A stretch of DNA of 64,000 bases from positions 71,717,683 to 71,781,682 of the forward strand of contig NW_023601433.1 in the NCBI RefSeq assembly GCF_014898055.3, in the 5' to 3' direction. Source of the DNA: Talpa occidentalis (Eukaryota > Chordata > Mammalia > Eulipotyphla > Talpidae). The notes beneath the pieces are model-generated. The model ran no database searches and had not been told where the DNA came from. It saw nothing but the letters and a program-made list of their open reading frames with translations. How positions within the stretch are numbered: the first letter of the stretch is position 1; the number at the start of each line of letters is the position of its first letter. The position numbers and the translations under genes are program-made. Positions 10,922 to 23,200 of the stretch are shown here, piece by piece.

Positions 10922-12135
10922 TTTTTTTTTAACAGCTCTATTGAGATATAATCCCATACATATAATATCCCATACACTGGATCCATTTAAAGTGCACAGT
11001 TTAAGGGCTTTTAGTTTTTTTAAGGGCTTTTAGTTCTTTTTTAGTTCTTTTTCAACCACCATCACACTCCTCTTAGAATACCACTCTCCCCTAACAACCC
11101 TGTACTTGTTATCAGTCACTTTCCATATCCCAGTACCCTCCAGTCCTGGGCAACCATTAATCTACTTTTTTTGCTATAGATTTACTTATGGGGGACATTT
11201 TATATAAATGAAATCACACTTTGTGTGGTCCTTTGTGGCTGGCTTCTCCTACTTAGCCTAATGTTTTAAAGGTTCATTTGTTTTGTAATATACACCAGTA
11301 CACTGCATTCCTCTCTATGGCTGAATAGTATTCCATTATCTGAATAGACCACACTTTATTTACCTATTTGTTGATGGGCATTTGGCTTGCTTCCATTTTT
11401 TGGCTTTTTTGAAGAATGCTACTCTGTGTACAAAGTTTTGTGAGGTTCTATACTCACATTTCTTTGCTCTCTACCTAGGAGTGGCCTTGCTGGGTCATAT
11501 TGTTACACTAGTTTTCACCTTTGAGATTGTCAGACTAGTTTTCAAAGCAACTGTACTATTTTATAGTTCCACTCGTGGAGTATGAGGATTTAATCTCTGC
11601 GCATTCTAGCCAACACTTGTTATCATCTGTCTTTGATTATAGCCGTCCAAGTGGGTGTGTAGTGCTCGCTCATTGTGGTTTTGACTTGCATTTCCTGTTC
11701 AGCATCTTTTCATGTACTTATTGGCCATCTGTATACCCTCTTCAGAGGAATCCCTGCTTAGATCCTTTGTCCATTGTTTAATTGGGTTATTTGCCTTTTT
11801 ATTATTGAGTTGTAATTATTCTTTGCATATTCTGCACTGAAATGCTTATCAGCTATATGATTGCCTGGGTTGTAGAAATTTTACTCCAGTCTGTGGTTTT
11901 CCTTTTCACCTTGTTAGTGGTGCCATTTGAAACACAAAACAGTCTTCCTTTTAATCAAATCCAATTTATTTTTCTTCTATGGCTGTTGTTTTTGGTACCA
12001 TATTTATGAAACCCTTGCCTAATCCAAGGTCATGAAGAGAGATACATATGTTTTCTTCTAAGAGTTTGCGAGTTTTAGCTCTCACCTTTAGGTCCTTGAT
12101 CTAGTTTGAGTTAATTTTGGCATGCAATGTGACTT
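10922..12135 (-). mobile_element. L1M 3' fragment, about 1.2 kb
   Basis: This is the longest L1 piece in the window. It opens with 'ttttaacagctctattgaga' (reverse of the L1M 3' end). It passes the usual landmarks ('ctgggcaaccattaatctac', 'gctgaatagtattccattat', 'gttgatgggcatttggcttg') and runs into L1 sequence beyond 11800 ('gtctgtggttttccttttca'). Short duplications 'aagggcttttag' and 'ttagttcttttt' sit at about 11003-11050. No intact reading frame remains. Confidence 0.88.
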
Positions 12136-13299
12136 TTGCAGCAGGTTTTGAAGGGAGGGCCTTAGCTTTGTTGATGGGATGGAGAGAAGCAGAATGAAGG
12201 CTGCCCAAGGGTATTGGCCTGCAGCGGTGGGTGACAGGCAAGACTGCCCGGTGGGGGAGAGCAATTTTGGAGGGCAGGAATTGAGAGGCTTGTTATGGGC
12301 ATGCGGAATCTGAGATGAGCATGAGCTGTGAGTAGAGATGTTGAGCAGGCTGTGGGATTCTCAGGTCTGGAGTTCTGGTGTGATGAGACAGAATGGGAAT
12401 CATCTGTGTGCAGATGGGGTTTATGTACACCCTGGGGTGTTTGAGAGACCCTTGAGGAAATGATGTAGCAGGAGAAGAGAAGGTTCTGTGACTGGCCTAG
12501 GACACACCGGCCTTCAGACATCACTCTGACATGTGGGGAGACTGAGAAGGAACAGTCAGCAAGGTAGGAGGAGAACCAGAGGGTCTCATACGTCATAAAA
12601 AAAAGAGGCTCCAAGGCAAGGGGTTAGGAATCCAGTTTTGCTCTTCACTGACGCTGTGTGTTTTTAAGCAGATGCCTTCCCTCTCTGAGCCTTCCTTTCT
12701 TTGTCTGTGTCAGGAGAATTTAAGGCATCTAAAATCCTAATTCTGGAGTTCTGAATTTACTGGATTGTAAAAGTACCCCCTCTATATAACTGCAAGGGGG
12801 AAAAAGACGGGATTCAGACTAGTGTATTGTACGGTCCATCATGGGCCATTTCTCTGTGTACCTGTGCATATGTGCATGTGGGTTGGAATGTCTGTGAGGT
12901 TACCAAAACTTACTGGTGGCAGTAACGAGGTTGGCTAATATTTATGGAGGGTTCCCCACTTGCCAGGCATGGGCTACTAGGGTAAGCAAGCCAGAAACCA
13001 GGGTCTCTTGCACAGTGCTCCCCTCTGCCCCCTGGTGGCGGCACTGATCCACACACTTTCTGTGTGCTCTTGCTGGGTTCTCTAGAAGCTGAGTAATGTT
13101 ATAGTGATCTTTTCAAACCTGGCGCGGTTCACGCACTCACCTGACGTCCCGCAGTAATTAAGTTGCTGAGTTTGGTCTGAGTGCAGACATGCTACCCCCA
13201 CACATCACCAGGATTTCTGTCTCTGTCGGTGGTGTGACAGAGTCTTCCCAGCAATGAGAACACCCCAGTAACGTCTCTTTCTTGTATCCTGTGCCTCAG
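12136..13299 (+). other. Intron end, upstream of the 45-codon exon
   Basis: A forward MIR-like piece lies at about 12640-12745 ('ccctctctgagccttccttt'). The acceptor region just before 13300 reads 'ctctttcttgtatcctgtgc' followed by CTCAG, a good polypyrimidine tract and 3' splice site. Nothing else recognisable is present. Confidence 0.65.
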
Positions 13300-13434
13300 G
13301 TGCTGCCACAGGGCCTGGAGAAGGAGGACACCCTCCAGCACAGCGAGCAGCCACTCAAGCAGGTGTCCACTGGGACCTTGGCCCCTCAGAGAAGCCACAG
13401 CTTCTCCAAGGACAAGAGGAACGGACTCTTGGTG
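13300..13434 (+). CDS. KIAA1671: KIAA1671 45-codon coding exon
   Basis: The acceptor CCTCAG precedes 13300 and the donor GTG|GTGAGT follows 13434. The exon is 135 bp, phase 0 at both ends, and continues directly in frame from the large exon. It begins VLPQGLEKEDTLQHSEQ and ends RSHSFSKDKRNGLLV. As I remember the human protein, the same place reads IQDVQK followed by VPPLPHGLGKEDT and later LAPRRSHSFCKDKRSG, which makes the assignment strong. RSHSFS is a basic/Ser motif of the kind phosphorylated by AGC kinases; that is a pattern observation only. In human the next residues begin DQLKQCFSR. I do not find that exon in the window, so it should lie downstream of 64000. Confidence 0.92.
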
Positions 13435-13689
13435 GTGAGTGAGATGGGCATGGCTGGAGTGGAAATCGCTGGGCACCGCTGGGAATTTGGCCGTGGAAGA
13501 GTCAGGTGGACTGAGAGGCCTGAGGGGTCACAGATGGGCATCTGAGTTGCGCGATTGGACCAGCTGTGGTTCTCAGCGTGAAGGGTGTCTGGTTTGGTGG
13601 CTCTGCAGGGAAAGCCTTTCTTCCAGCGGTTTCCAGCCAAGTGCAGGTCACTGCCAGGCGTGGAGCAGTGAAGTGAGTGTCCCACCTTT
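13435..13689 (+). other. Start of the large intron
   Basis: Sequence immediately after the donor GTGAGT. The open frame runs on into the intron (to 13545) only by chance. No other feature is visible. Confidence 0.7.
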
Positions 13690-14060
13690 GAATCCCTGCA
13701 GCCTCTTTGAGCAGCTCACTTAATTTTTCTGCATTTTTGTTTCTTCACCTGGAAATCAGGATCACGATTCCTGTTTCTTTTGCACTTTTGTGGGGGATGA
13801 AGTCAGACTGTGTGTGGGGTCCTCCCTGTGTCGGGACACTAGGTGGCCTTGGTGAGGAGCTGGTTCCCCAGTGCCGTCGCTTGTGTTCAGGCCCTGGCTC
13901 TGCATGCAGATAGGTATCTGACCTCAGTTTCCTCATCTGTAAAATAAGGATAATAACAGTATCCACTTCCCAGGGCTGATGTAGGCCTCGGATAAGAAAA
14001 TGCGGGAAGTGTTTAGCATGGTCCCAACAAACACTCTAATAAGTGCTATCGTTGTCCTCA
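13690..14060 (+). repeat. Two adjacent MIR elements, forward
   Basis: The first covers about 13690-13790 ('gcagctcacttaatttttct', 'cacctggaaatcaggatca'). The second covers about 13880-14060 and is a good MIR ('tgacctcagtttcctcatct', 'gtaaaataaggataataaca', 'cagggctgatgtaggcctcg'). Two copies of the same ancient SINE in the same orientation this close together are common in introns. Confidence 0.75.
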
Positions 14061-15888
14061 TCATCATTATCTTGTTTGTGAGTCTCCATTTGACTGCACT
14101 CAGTGCATCTTCCTTGGGGTGGTGCTTCCTCTCTCTCAGCCTGAAAGGAAGTGGGGGTGATACGGTAGGACCCTGGGGGAGCTGCCTCCTCCCTAGTCTT
14201 GGTGTCACCGGGCCATTCTGGGGCTTTACCATGTTCAATTTTCTATGATAATTTTTTTGGGGGATTTAAGTTCCATGATACATGGAGATCTGCTAAGTTT
14301 TGTACTTGCTCGTAAAGTCCTTTCTGGACACCAGAAGGGGCATTTAAGAGGTTTTTCTTTCATGAGGCAACACCAGTTCTACCCACAAGGTCCTTTTTGG
14401 TTGCTTCTTTGTGCTTTCCGTGATATCTCTGCCTGGGGTCACATCTTGGAGAAATGGAATCTTCCAGCAATTACATCCTAAGTTCGTTCCTAATTACACC
14501 CTACAGCTTTATGGCCTGGGCAAGACCCTTCAGTTCCCTTAACTGTAGTTTCCTCTTATGTGAAATGGGGTGAAAATGCCCCTGGCAGGCTTGGGCCTGA
14601 TTGTAGGTTGGTGGGGGTGGGGGAAGGTGAGAGAGCCAGGGGAGAACTCAGACCTCAGGGAGATGTCTCTGAGCAGACCTGGAAAGTTTTCCCAAGTGTT
14701 CAGATGTCAGCCACAGACCTGCACACATTTGAAACCTGCCTGATCTTCCTGTTAAATGTTCCCTTCCACCTATTTCTTTCTTTCCCTTTTCTCTGTTCCC
14801 TCTCAGGTGGCGCTGACTCAGCTTATCTGATTGTACTTGAACTTTTGTGTATGTGTGTGAAGGCAAAGGTTATGGAGAGAAGAGCATTTAAAACTCCCCT
14901 TTTTATAGGCTCTGCTTGCCAGCATCCTCCCTGCTCATCCGGCTCCTCCATTCCATTTTCTGTCATTGAGGATCCTTTCTCCCTGGAGCCTTTGGTGACT
15001 TGCCCAGGCTCCCTCTTTCTGCTCCAGTGCTGCCTCCTTGATTTCCTCTCCTCCAGAGGCAGATAGAGGCTTGGCACTTATGCTGACCTTGAACCCAAGA
15101 GGCTGGAGCCTTTGACCTCATTTCCTGGCTTTCACGACTCATACCTGCAATTCTAGGGAGTGACCACCAGGGAGTGGTGGTGCTCAGCTCACTTCCTGAT
15201 GGTGCCAAAACCTGCTGGTGGGGAGACCTTAGGGCTGGACTCTGGAGGCTGGATTCAGATTCAAGAAGTGGATTCAGATTCAAGCTCTGCCACTGTGTGG
15301 CCTTAGGCAGGTGACTTCATGGGCCTCATTGAAACTCAGTTTGTAGTTCCTAAAACGAGGATGATGCTATCTGAGCTCAGGAGTGTATTTGTGAGCAGTA
15401 CAGGAGATAACTCAGCACTCAGAAGAGGAACTTCCCAATGAATGCCTTGGCTGTGGTGGTAGTTTTCATTCCCTCTCCCTTCCCTTCCTTCTTTATCCCT
15501 CCTTCTGTTCTGCCTGTCTTTGCCTCCTCCTCCTCTTATTCCCTCTTCTGCTCCTCTCCCTTATTTCTCACCTAGCTCAGCTTTCTTATAAATGGGGAAA
15601 CAGACCCAGAGAGAAGGATCCTGATTTAGCAAGGGTGATCCTACAGGTGAGGACTGACTTCTGGGCTCTGACATAATATCAAGGCCCTTATATGGACCCT
15701 CAAGGTCTGCTCATCCTGGGATCATCCTGCCTCATCACCAATATTCCGCTGGCAACCCCCTCATAGCTTCTGGAGGTCCCTGAACCTGCTAGCTATGCCT
15801 CCTACTTCTGGAAGTTGGTTGTATCTGCATTTTGTACTTGATTGAGGTTTTGAGGGGACTCATTCATCTGTGTTGCCTGCCATTATTT
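14061..15888 (+). other. Intron with MIR pieces and a pyrimidine tract
   Basis: MIR-like text occurs at about 14500-14590 ('cttaactgtagtttcctctt') and about 15270-15430 ('aagctctgccactgtgtggc'). A CT-rich tract runs from about 15465 to 15580. The ORF at 14560-15066 has no exon signals or recognisable protein features and is treated as chance. Confidence 0.6.
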
Positions 15889-16153
15889 TTTTTTAAGATT
15901 TATTTATTATTTATACAAGCACTGGGGTACAGGCCAGAGGTGCGGGAGGGTGAGAGAATTCACCTGAGACCGAGCAGGGAGCAGAACAGACAGAAGGACT
16001 GAAAGCACTGCTGAGGGGAGCAGTGGGCAAGACAGGAGAGGTCTGCTGTGCCATGTGGAATCTCCCTGGCCGGCTGGGAATCAAACTGGCACTGCAGAGG
16101 CTGTGGACAGCTTCACAGCGCTGCGCTCAACCCGCTGCGCCACCAGGGAGGCC
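15889..16153 (-). mobile_element. tRNA-derived SINE, head type H1, with 14-bp TSD
   Basis: The plus strand reads T-rich tail, 'tttatacaagcactggggta', the common body, then the tRNA-like head in reverse: a box-B-like 'gaatcaaactggcactg' and finally 'gcgccaccagggaggcc'. A perfect 14-bp target duplication, 'gcctgccattattt', flanks it at 15875-15888 and 16154-16167. It lies antisense to the gene. Confidence 0.92.
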
Positions 16154-16167
16154 GCCTGCCATTATTT

Positions 16168-19080
16168 CTGTCACTGTTTTGATGAACAAGTTTGGTTTCC
16201 TACTTAGGTTCAGGTTCATTTCCATTTTATGAGCCTGTGTCTCAGGCCTTGTCAATCTCCACTCCACCCCTATTTTAGGGGGTGAAATATCATTCTTGGC
16301 AGAGGAGAAAACAGGCTCAGAGAAGTCAAGTCACCTGCCCAAGGCCACAGTTAGTAAGTGTTGGAGCGACAATGTGTACCACTTCCAGCTTTGAACCTGG
16401 GCCCTTTCTACCACAGAATGTGCTTTTGCCTTGTTATCAGCCCCTTCCAGCCCCTTGGGCCTGCGGTGCTTGGAGCACTAGCTTATGAGGCAACAACACA
16501 CTAGATTCCTGGGGCTGCAAATGTGATATATTTGTCCAGCCCTGGTTTGGTCGCCAGCTGTTCTGCCCCTACAGCCTTCAGAAGGGTACCTGGGACCTAC
16601 CAGGACTGATGCCCCACTGATGCACACAGCCTATCTGGGCTGAACCAGGCTGGTCAGATCCTGGGCTCAGCCCAGTCTGGCCCGGCCTGACCACTTGATA
16701 GAGGCCATGAACAAATGAGTTTACCACTTGGGGCCTCTCACATTCTCCTCTTAGTAAATCTTAGTAATAATGGTGCCTAACATTAGTAGTGCTGACTGTG
16801 TGATGTAGGTACTAAGTTACCACCATTTTATAGATGGGGAAACTGAGGCTCTCCAGGGTCGGATCCTGGATCTAAACCCCATACCATCTGCTGAACTTCC
16901 AGGTCACCCAACTTTGTTACGGTGGGAGGAGGGGGCTGAAAAGAGATGATGTTATAAAGTACTTAGCTCCGTATCTGGAGCTAAGAGCAACTGCCTGAAA
17001 GTTTCCGCGCAGGTGAGGGAACTGAGGCAGAGCTGGGACAGAATCCTCCCTTTCTGATTCTTCTCTAGTGCTCACTGCTCCTGCCTTCCTTCCTGTTTTT
17101 TTCAGAGGTAATCTTAGGCTTGGGTCCTTATGGCAAATCGAGCCCTAGTCTGGCCTCCTCTCTCCCCGTCCATGGGTGGACGCACCCTCTTTTCCTCATA
17201 GTGAGCCTTTGGTCTGCACTGGTGCAGGCACCATAAACACTGTGACTCATGTGGACCATGACTCGGGTCGCAGTGTGCCCAGAGGCCCCTGCCGTGGCTG
17301 TGCAGGTACAGGCTCACCAGCTGTGCCCTGTGGTGGACAGGCGGGGCCTTCTGAGAATGTTCTCTCAAATCCCCAAGCCCCTTGGCCAGGATTTGCTGGC
17401 TCATTTGGTTGACTCCCTTGTGGACCTACAGTGTGCCAGACCCCCAACTCAGGGGCCCCTGAAGATTCTCACTCAGCCCTGCTTCTCCTGGGGTTCACCA
17501 TGCAGGGGGGCCTGAAGATGGCCTGGGAGGGGCAGTAAGGAAGAAGGAGCAGAGGGAGGGTACGGAGACTATTTGGGTGACCATTAGTGAATAGCTCATG
17601 TTAGCTGAGGAATGTTTGGGGGATCAGTCTTTCTTTTGCAAGTATTTAGCTGCACGACCTCGGTGCTGTGTCAGGACTGGCTGTGGTTATGAAGGAGATG
17701 TGGGTAAATAGCAGGTAGGTAGACAATGGCTGCTGTTCACTGAGCACATTGCTACGAGCCTGCCCGGTGTCCTGTGCTTTCCCTGCTGCCCCTCTTCTGC
17801 CCAGAGCAAGGGGGACATGTCTTTCTTTGGGGAGATCTCACAGAGAAAGCCCTTGTTTTGCATCTTGATGGATGAAGAGGTGTTTGCTAGATGGGTATGT
17901 CTGGCAAGTAATCGTTGGCCCCAGCTGGAGGGAACAGCTTGGGCAAAGGTTCAGGGCGTGAAAACTGTTCTGTTAAGGAGTCCAGAGTCCAGGGGATGAC
18001 CTGGGGTCTCTTTAAACTTTACCTTGACGCATCCTTCCTGGACACCTCCCTGCGTGGTTTTATGCTGCCGTCAGACTTTCCCTATGACCCTCGCTAAGGA
18101 AACAGTGGTCCTTGCGTCTGAGGAATGGCGCCACCTCCTGGCTGCTGCTTTTGTGGGAGTCTCTACCAGACCAGGGCAATCACTGAGCAATAGAAAGCAT
18201 TGGAACCCATGAGTTTTTTGTAATGACTGGAGAATGGGAGATCAAAACATTTGGACCAAACCAATGACAAATCCTGGAAATCTGTGAATTATAATACGGG
18301 GAGGTGGGGGAGGGAAGCGAAGTAGAGAGGAAGCACAGTGGATGATGTTGGGGCCTGAGGGTGCCTTCATGGGGAGGGGTCGTTGTGGGGACAGGCATCT
18401 GAGAAGGTGCCAGCCTACGCCTCTGAATCCCATAGAGCGCTGCCAATATTTTAAAAAATTGGGAATTCTACTGACAAACTGGTACTTCTGAAATAAGAGG
18501 GACCTCGTGAAGTGTCCCTGCCATGGACACATTTTGGATCCTAGCTAGAGATTCTCTTCAAATTTCAGTCGGCTGACTGGGAATTCAAGTGAGAAGGGAA
18601 AATTCGAAATGAAAGATCCTATGTGAACTGCTAGAAATAACTTGTCAAGGGTGGTGCTTCAAAAACAATGACTAGAGACGTTATACTTTCGATTTCCTGG
18701 GCTGTGACTCTCCTGTCCATAATGTGTTGCCTGAATTCCCATGTGTGACGTGGGGCCTCTGCTCATATCGCGTTGGGTTGAACGTGTATCAGGAATGTGG
18801 CTCACTGACTTATTTGCCTCACACAGCAAGATGGAATTTGCCAAGTGGAAGGGAATCAGATGAGGGGGAATGGTGTGTGCACAGAGGCATGAGAGAATGT
18901 GGGGTTTTCCAGAAACACAAAGTAATCCCTGAAGTTCAGACCTGAGTTATACCTCATCACAGGGGCAGCTTGGAGTGCCCTCTAGTGGACACAGAGGAGA
19001 GGGTCTCTGGAAGCAAGGAGACTGGGTAGGCAGGAGGTTGTTCAGCCATAGTCTAGGCAAAACCGAAGGAACAAATTATT
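16168..19080 (+). other. Intron, mostly unique sequence
   Basis: Reverse MIR pieces lie at about 16262-16400 ('gaagtcaagtcacctgccca') and about 16800-16900 ('tagatggggaaactgaggct'). The block from about 17100 to 19080 is unassigned and contains only short ORFs with no conserved-looking features or paired splice sites. Confidence 0.6.
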
Positions 19081-19084
19081 GTGA

Positions 19085-19934
19085 TTAAATATACATAACA
19101 TAAAAGATAGTGTATTAAGCATATTATCCATAGTAATTGAGTACATTCCCAATATTGTGCAATCACAGCCACTGTTCATCTCCTGAACTTTTTCATCTCC
19201 CAAACAAAATCTGTTCCATTAACCACTAACTCCCCAGTGTGCCCTCCCACCAGCCCTGGTAACAACTCCAGTCTACTTTCTATCTCTGTGAATTTGCCTT
19301 TTCTGTATAGTTCATATGAATGGAATCATACAGTAAGGGGCCTTTTGTGTCTGGCTTATTCACTTAACACATCATAGTTTGTGTCAGTATTTCAGTCCTT
19401 TTTAGGGCTGAGTAATATTCCATTGTATGTATATACCACACTTTGTTTATCCGTTCATCTGTTGGTGGGTCCTTAGGTTGTTCTACCATTTGATTACGTA
19501 TGGCAGCTCATGCTGCTAGGAGCCATGGTATTGATGTCCCTGAGATGAGTTATTTGGGGTATATACTGAGGAGAAGAATTGCTAAAAAACATATGGTAAT
19601 TCTATATTGAACTTTCTGAAGACCCATCAAACTTTTTACCACAATGGTTTCACCATTTTACATCCTCCCCAGCAATACACAAAGGTTGTGACCTCTCAAT
19701 ACCCTCATTTGAATGAGGTTTTATTTTTTATTTTATTTTTCAGTGATAGTCGCCCTAATAGGTGTGAAATGGTGTCTCACTGTGCTTCCAGCTGGCTTTT
19801 CTCTAATGACTCATAATCTTCAGTATCTTTTTCATGTGCTTGTTGGCCAGTTGCATGTCTTTGCCCAGTTTTGAATCAGGTTGGTTGTTATCTTGTTATG
19901 GAGTTGTGAGAGACCTCTTTGTCTGTGTACCTGC

Positions 19935-19977
<43 letters not shown>

Positions 19978-20140
19978 CTTTTTAGATATTCACCTCATAT
20001 TTGCCCATTCTATATGTTTTCTTTTCATTATCTTGATTGTGTTCTTTGATGCCCAAAGTTTTTCAGTTTTGGTGAAATCTAGTTCATCTCTCAGTTCTTT
20101 CTTTTGTTGCCTGCAAAACAAATTTTTGAAATGAGGTGTA
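19085..20140 (-). mobile_element. L1M 3' fragment with internal tetranucleotide repeat
   Basis: Landmarks in order: 'gattaaatatacataacata' (3' end), 'tctgtgaatttgccttttct', 'gctgagtaatattccattgt', 'ttaggttgttctaccatt', 'cctaataggtgtgaaatgg' and 'cattatcttgattgtgttct'. A CTAT repeat has expanded inside. No coding frame remains. Confidence 0.88.
19935..19976. repeat. (CTAT)n microsatellite, about 10.5 units
   Basis: Perfect tandem CTAT from 19935 to 19976, arising inside the L1M sequence. A pure tetranucleotide run of this length is likely to vary in length between individuals. Confidence 0.95.
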
Positions 20141-20154
20141 ATAGTCATAAAGAA

Positions 20155-20408
20155 TAAATATATATATATATTTTTTGCATAGAAGAACTGGGATGTAGGC
20201 CAGAGGTGCAGTAGGTGAGAGGATTCACCAGAGACAAGAGTGGAGAGCAGAAGAGGCAGATCTACTGAAATACACTGCTGAGGGGAGCAGCAGGTGAGAC
20301 AGGAGAGGTCTGTTGTACCATGGGGGTTAGCTCTCTGGCCAGGAATCAGTCTCAGGCCTTAGCTGTGATAGTGCTGAAACTTAACTCCTAGGCCTTCAGG
20401 GAGGCCCC
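20155..20408 (-). mobile_element. tRNA-derived SINE, head type H2
   Basis: An (AT)n/T-rich tail, then 'catagaagaactgggatgta', the common body, and a head ending 'ccttcagggaggcccc'. A 9-bp direct repeat 'cataaagaa' flanks it (20146-20154 and 20409-20417). It inserted at the end of the L1M fragment and lies antisense to the gene. Confidence 0.87.
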
Positions 20409-20417
20409 CATAAAGAA

Positions 20418-21715
20418 AATATTTTTAATTGAAGTATAATATGCATCTTCAGCCAGAAGCCCTGGGTTTGAATCTCAAATCTGCTACTCCATCTGTGAGT
20501 GGATTAATATTTCTTTGCCTCAGTTTTCCCATCTGTAAATGAGAACAAAAAGAGAACTTGCTCATTAGGAATGTGGTGAGGTTAGAAGGACTGATGTATA
20601 TAAGGCTCTGTGAACACCTGTCGTTTTTTGTTTGCTGTTATTACCAAGACTATATATTGTATATTGTGTCTATGGACACTATGCTAAGCACGGTGCAAAC
20701 ATTATCTTTGAATCTTCCCAAAGCCCAGGAGATGGGTATTTATTGTCCCCACTTGTAAATAAGGCCTGGGCACTAATCAGGCTTGTCCAGTGTATTTCCT
20801 GGGACTTTGCCCTAAGTGACCTCATGCCATCCTGATATGCCAGAAGATGCCCATTTTAGAGATGTTGAACTTGAGGCTCGGAGACAGGTAATCACTGGCC
20901 CCAGGACACAGAGAAAAGAAACTGTACTACCTGGATTGAATCCTAGCCTGTGGACTCATCCTTTGTGCTGGGGAGGCGTAGTAGTGTCCTTTGGGTCAGG
21001 ATCTCCCCATTTTAAAGAACGTCTGCACCCTGATGGGCTGGATTCTGTTTCTTTGGGGTTCTCGGGATCTGTGGATCCCAGGACCAAGGCTGTGTAGGGT
21101 CCCCAGCTGGGTGCTGACCTGCCCGTAGGAAGTGGGTGAATGTTGGGAACACCTGCTTCCCTGGAAAAGCCTCCCTACTGGACTGGCGACCCGTGCCCCT
21201 TTGTGGAGATCTTCAGGATGGTGGGTGCTGGGGTCCTTCCCAACTGGGAGGAGGAGATCCGGGAGCAAGTTAACCTTTTCCCGGTGATGGATTGCCCATC
21301 CAGTCCCAGTGCATTCCCACCATTTCACAGGTGAGGAAATGGAGGCTCCAAGGAGTGACGTCACATGCCCAGCACGGGCTGCCAGGCATCCTTCCTGGAG
21401 AAGGAATGAAGGTTGCTGACCTGCGCCCCCACATACAGATGCCATGAGGCCTCTCAATACCTTCCTTGAGTTCACACACCTGGGAAACTCCCAGGACAGG
21501 TTCCAGGCAAGAGGGGGAGCAGAGGTGGCTGTAGTGGTGCCTGCTCTTGTCAGATAGTCAGAGAAGCCCTGTCTGCTCTTTCATTCTTGAGAGGCACAGT
21601 GCTCCTTGCTCCTGGGTATTCGAACAAGTACTGCTCTCACAGGGCAGTAGAGAAAATACGTTCACCTGGGTTAACCCAGTGCTTCTCAGGTTGGCGCCGC
21701 TTCTACTCTCCCTTC
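20418..21715 (+). other. Intron with MIR remnants
   Basis: A forward MIR lies at about 20450-20620 ('ctgggtttgaatctcaaatc', 'cctcagttttcccatctgta'). A reverse piece lies at about 20840-20950, and another at about 21320-21380 ('ttcacaggtgaggaaatgga'). The rest is unassigned, with no exon signals. Confidence 0.6.
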
Positions 21716-22030
21716 TTTTTGAGGTATATTTATACTCAGTCAAATGCGCCAGCCCTGCCTGCCCCGCTCCATGCATTTCTCTCTGTGTACACACCTGTAC
21801 CTGTGCACACCTGTACCTGTATGCACCTGTATCTATGCACACCTGTACTAGTCACTTCACAACAAAATGCATAGCATCTCCAGCCCTCAGAATGAGCCCC
21901 TGAGTCCCTTCCAGTCACCCCCTGCTCACCCCCTGGGATGGTTTTGCTTGTTTGTGACCACCATAAAGTGGAATCAGAACACTCTTTTACGTCTGGCTCC
22001 CGCTGAATGAAATGCCTTGAAATGCCATGT
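21716..22030 (-). mobile_element. L1M-like remnant hosting a minisatellite
   Basis: The text 'ttgaggtatatttatactca', 'ataaagtggaatcagaacac' and 'cgtctggctcccgctgaatg' is a degenerate version of the L1M landmarks elsewhere in the window. It is interrupted by a short 16-bp minisatellite. Confidence 0.6.
21787..21849. repeat. 16-bp minisatellite, four units
   Basis: Units of the pattern 'gtrcacacctgtacct' at 21787, 21803, 21819 and 21835 (the last one base short). Units 1 and 2 differ at one base; units 3 and 4 are more diverged. Confidence 0.85.
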
Positions 22031-22829
22031 AACACTAGTGTGTGTCTCTCCCCTGCAGTGGATATTCTGTGACATGAATATATTGCATTGTGACCGGAAC
22101 TTTGTTACCGCTTGCAATGGGAATGCGATGAGGGACACGGCAGTGGTGGAGCAGGTTTGCAAGGCAAGGCTCTGCTACTTGAGCAGAAGTTCTTGTGACA
22201 TTTATTGAAAGCATGCAGGCTGGTGACAGCTGATCATGCGACAATGGTTGGTATGAGGAGTAAGGTCCGGGGGGCAAGGAGCCCAGAGTTTTACGAGGAA
22301 CAGAGAAAGGGACGTTGTGACCACATGCCAAGAAACGTTTGTGTCAGCACAGTGTATGTGTTGATGTTATCACAGGCAGGGTTATCCCGAGACCACCATG
22401 GAGATAGTCAGGCAATCAGGGCAACGGTGGCCTAGGCGTCCCCGGGCCTGCCTTGGGATGCGGGCTCTACTCCGTAGGTAGTCAAGGAATGCGCTGCTGT
22501 GATTTGCAGATAGCAAATAGGTCACAGTTGCCCATGAAAGGTCAGCTCATAGGAACCCACAACGTCGCACTGCCTCGGCCTGTTCAGTGGCGCTAGACAT
22601 TGGGGTTGTGGCCTGTCTGGGCTGTCACAACTCCTGGCCCTGTTCCTATGCTTGGATGTTATTCCTCAGACGTTGGCACTGTCGAGTCAGGGATGGAGTT
22701 GCTGGGTAAAAGGCCTCACGTATTTAATGTAAGAGGATTGTGTGACATGAGAGAAAGACTAGAGAAATCTGAATGGCACCTTTTTGTTATAATTGATGAA
22801 CTAATGGTTACACGTTCTCATTAGCTGAA
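22031..22829 (+). other. Intron, unassigned
   Basis: Relatively CpG-containing intronic sequence with no gene, exon pair or repeat that I can name. Confidence 0.5.
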
Positions 22830-23200
22830 GTTCACAGTGTATTCAGATTTCCTTGATCTCTCTGTCACGTCACACAGTATGTAAGCTTCAGATTGACTTC
22901 TTTCCTTGTCAGTATGGAGAGACGCTTCCTCCCTGTCTTTGCACGCCTCACAGCTCATTCTTCTTAGCCCTGAATCACATTCCGTGTCTGAGTGGACCAC
23001 AGTCTGCTTATCCTTACACCTACTGAAGGACGTCTCGGTGGCTTCCAAGTTTTGGCAGTTTTGAAGGTACGCATCCCTGCACAGGTTTTTATGTGGACCT
23101 AAGTTTTTAGCTCCTTTGGGTAAATACCAAGAAGTGCGATTGCTGAATCTTAGGTTAACAGCATGTTTAGTTTTACACACTTAAAAACATCTTATCATTG
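22830..23200 (-). mobile_element. Old L1-type fragment
   Basis: The order 'cctgaatcacattccgtgtc', 'cttatccttacacctactga', 'gtggcttccaagttttggca' and 'tttgggtaaataccaagaag' follows the L1 3' region seen elsewhere here, heavily diverged. Confidence 0.65.

Noticed and set aside
14560..15066. 168-codon plus-strand ORF
   Set aside because: It contains no exon signals, the codon content looks intronic, and it is not in phase with a nearby donor/acceptor pair.
19834..20134. ORFs with repeated Tyr-Leu-Ser-Ile units
   Set aside because: Produced by the CTAT microsatellite inside an L1 remnant.
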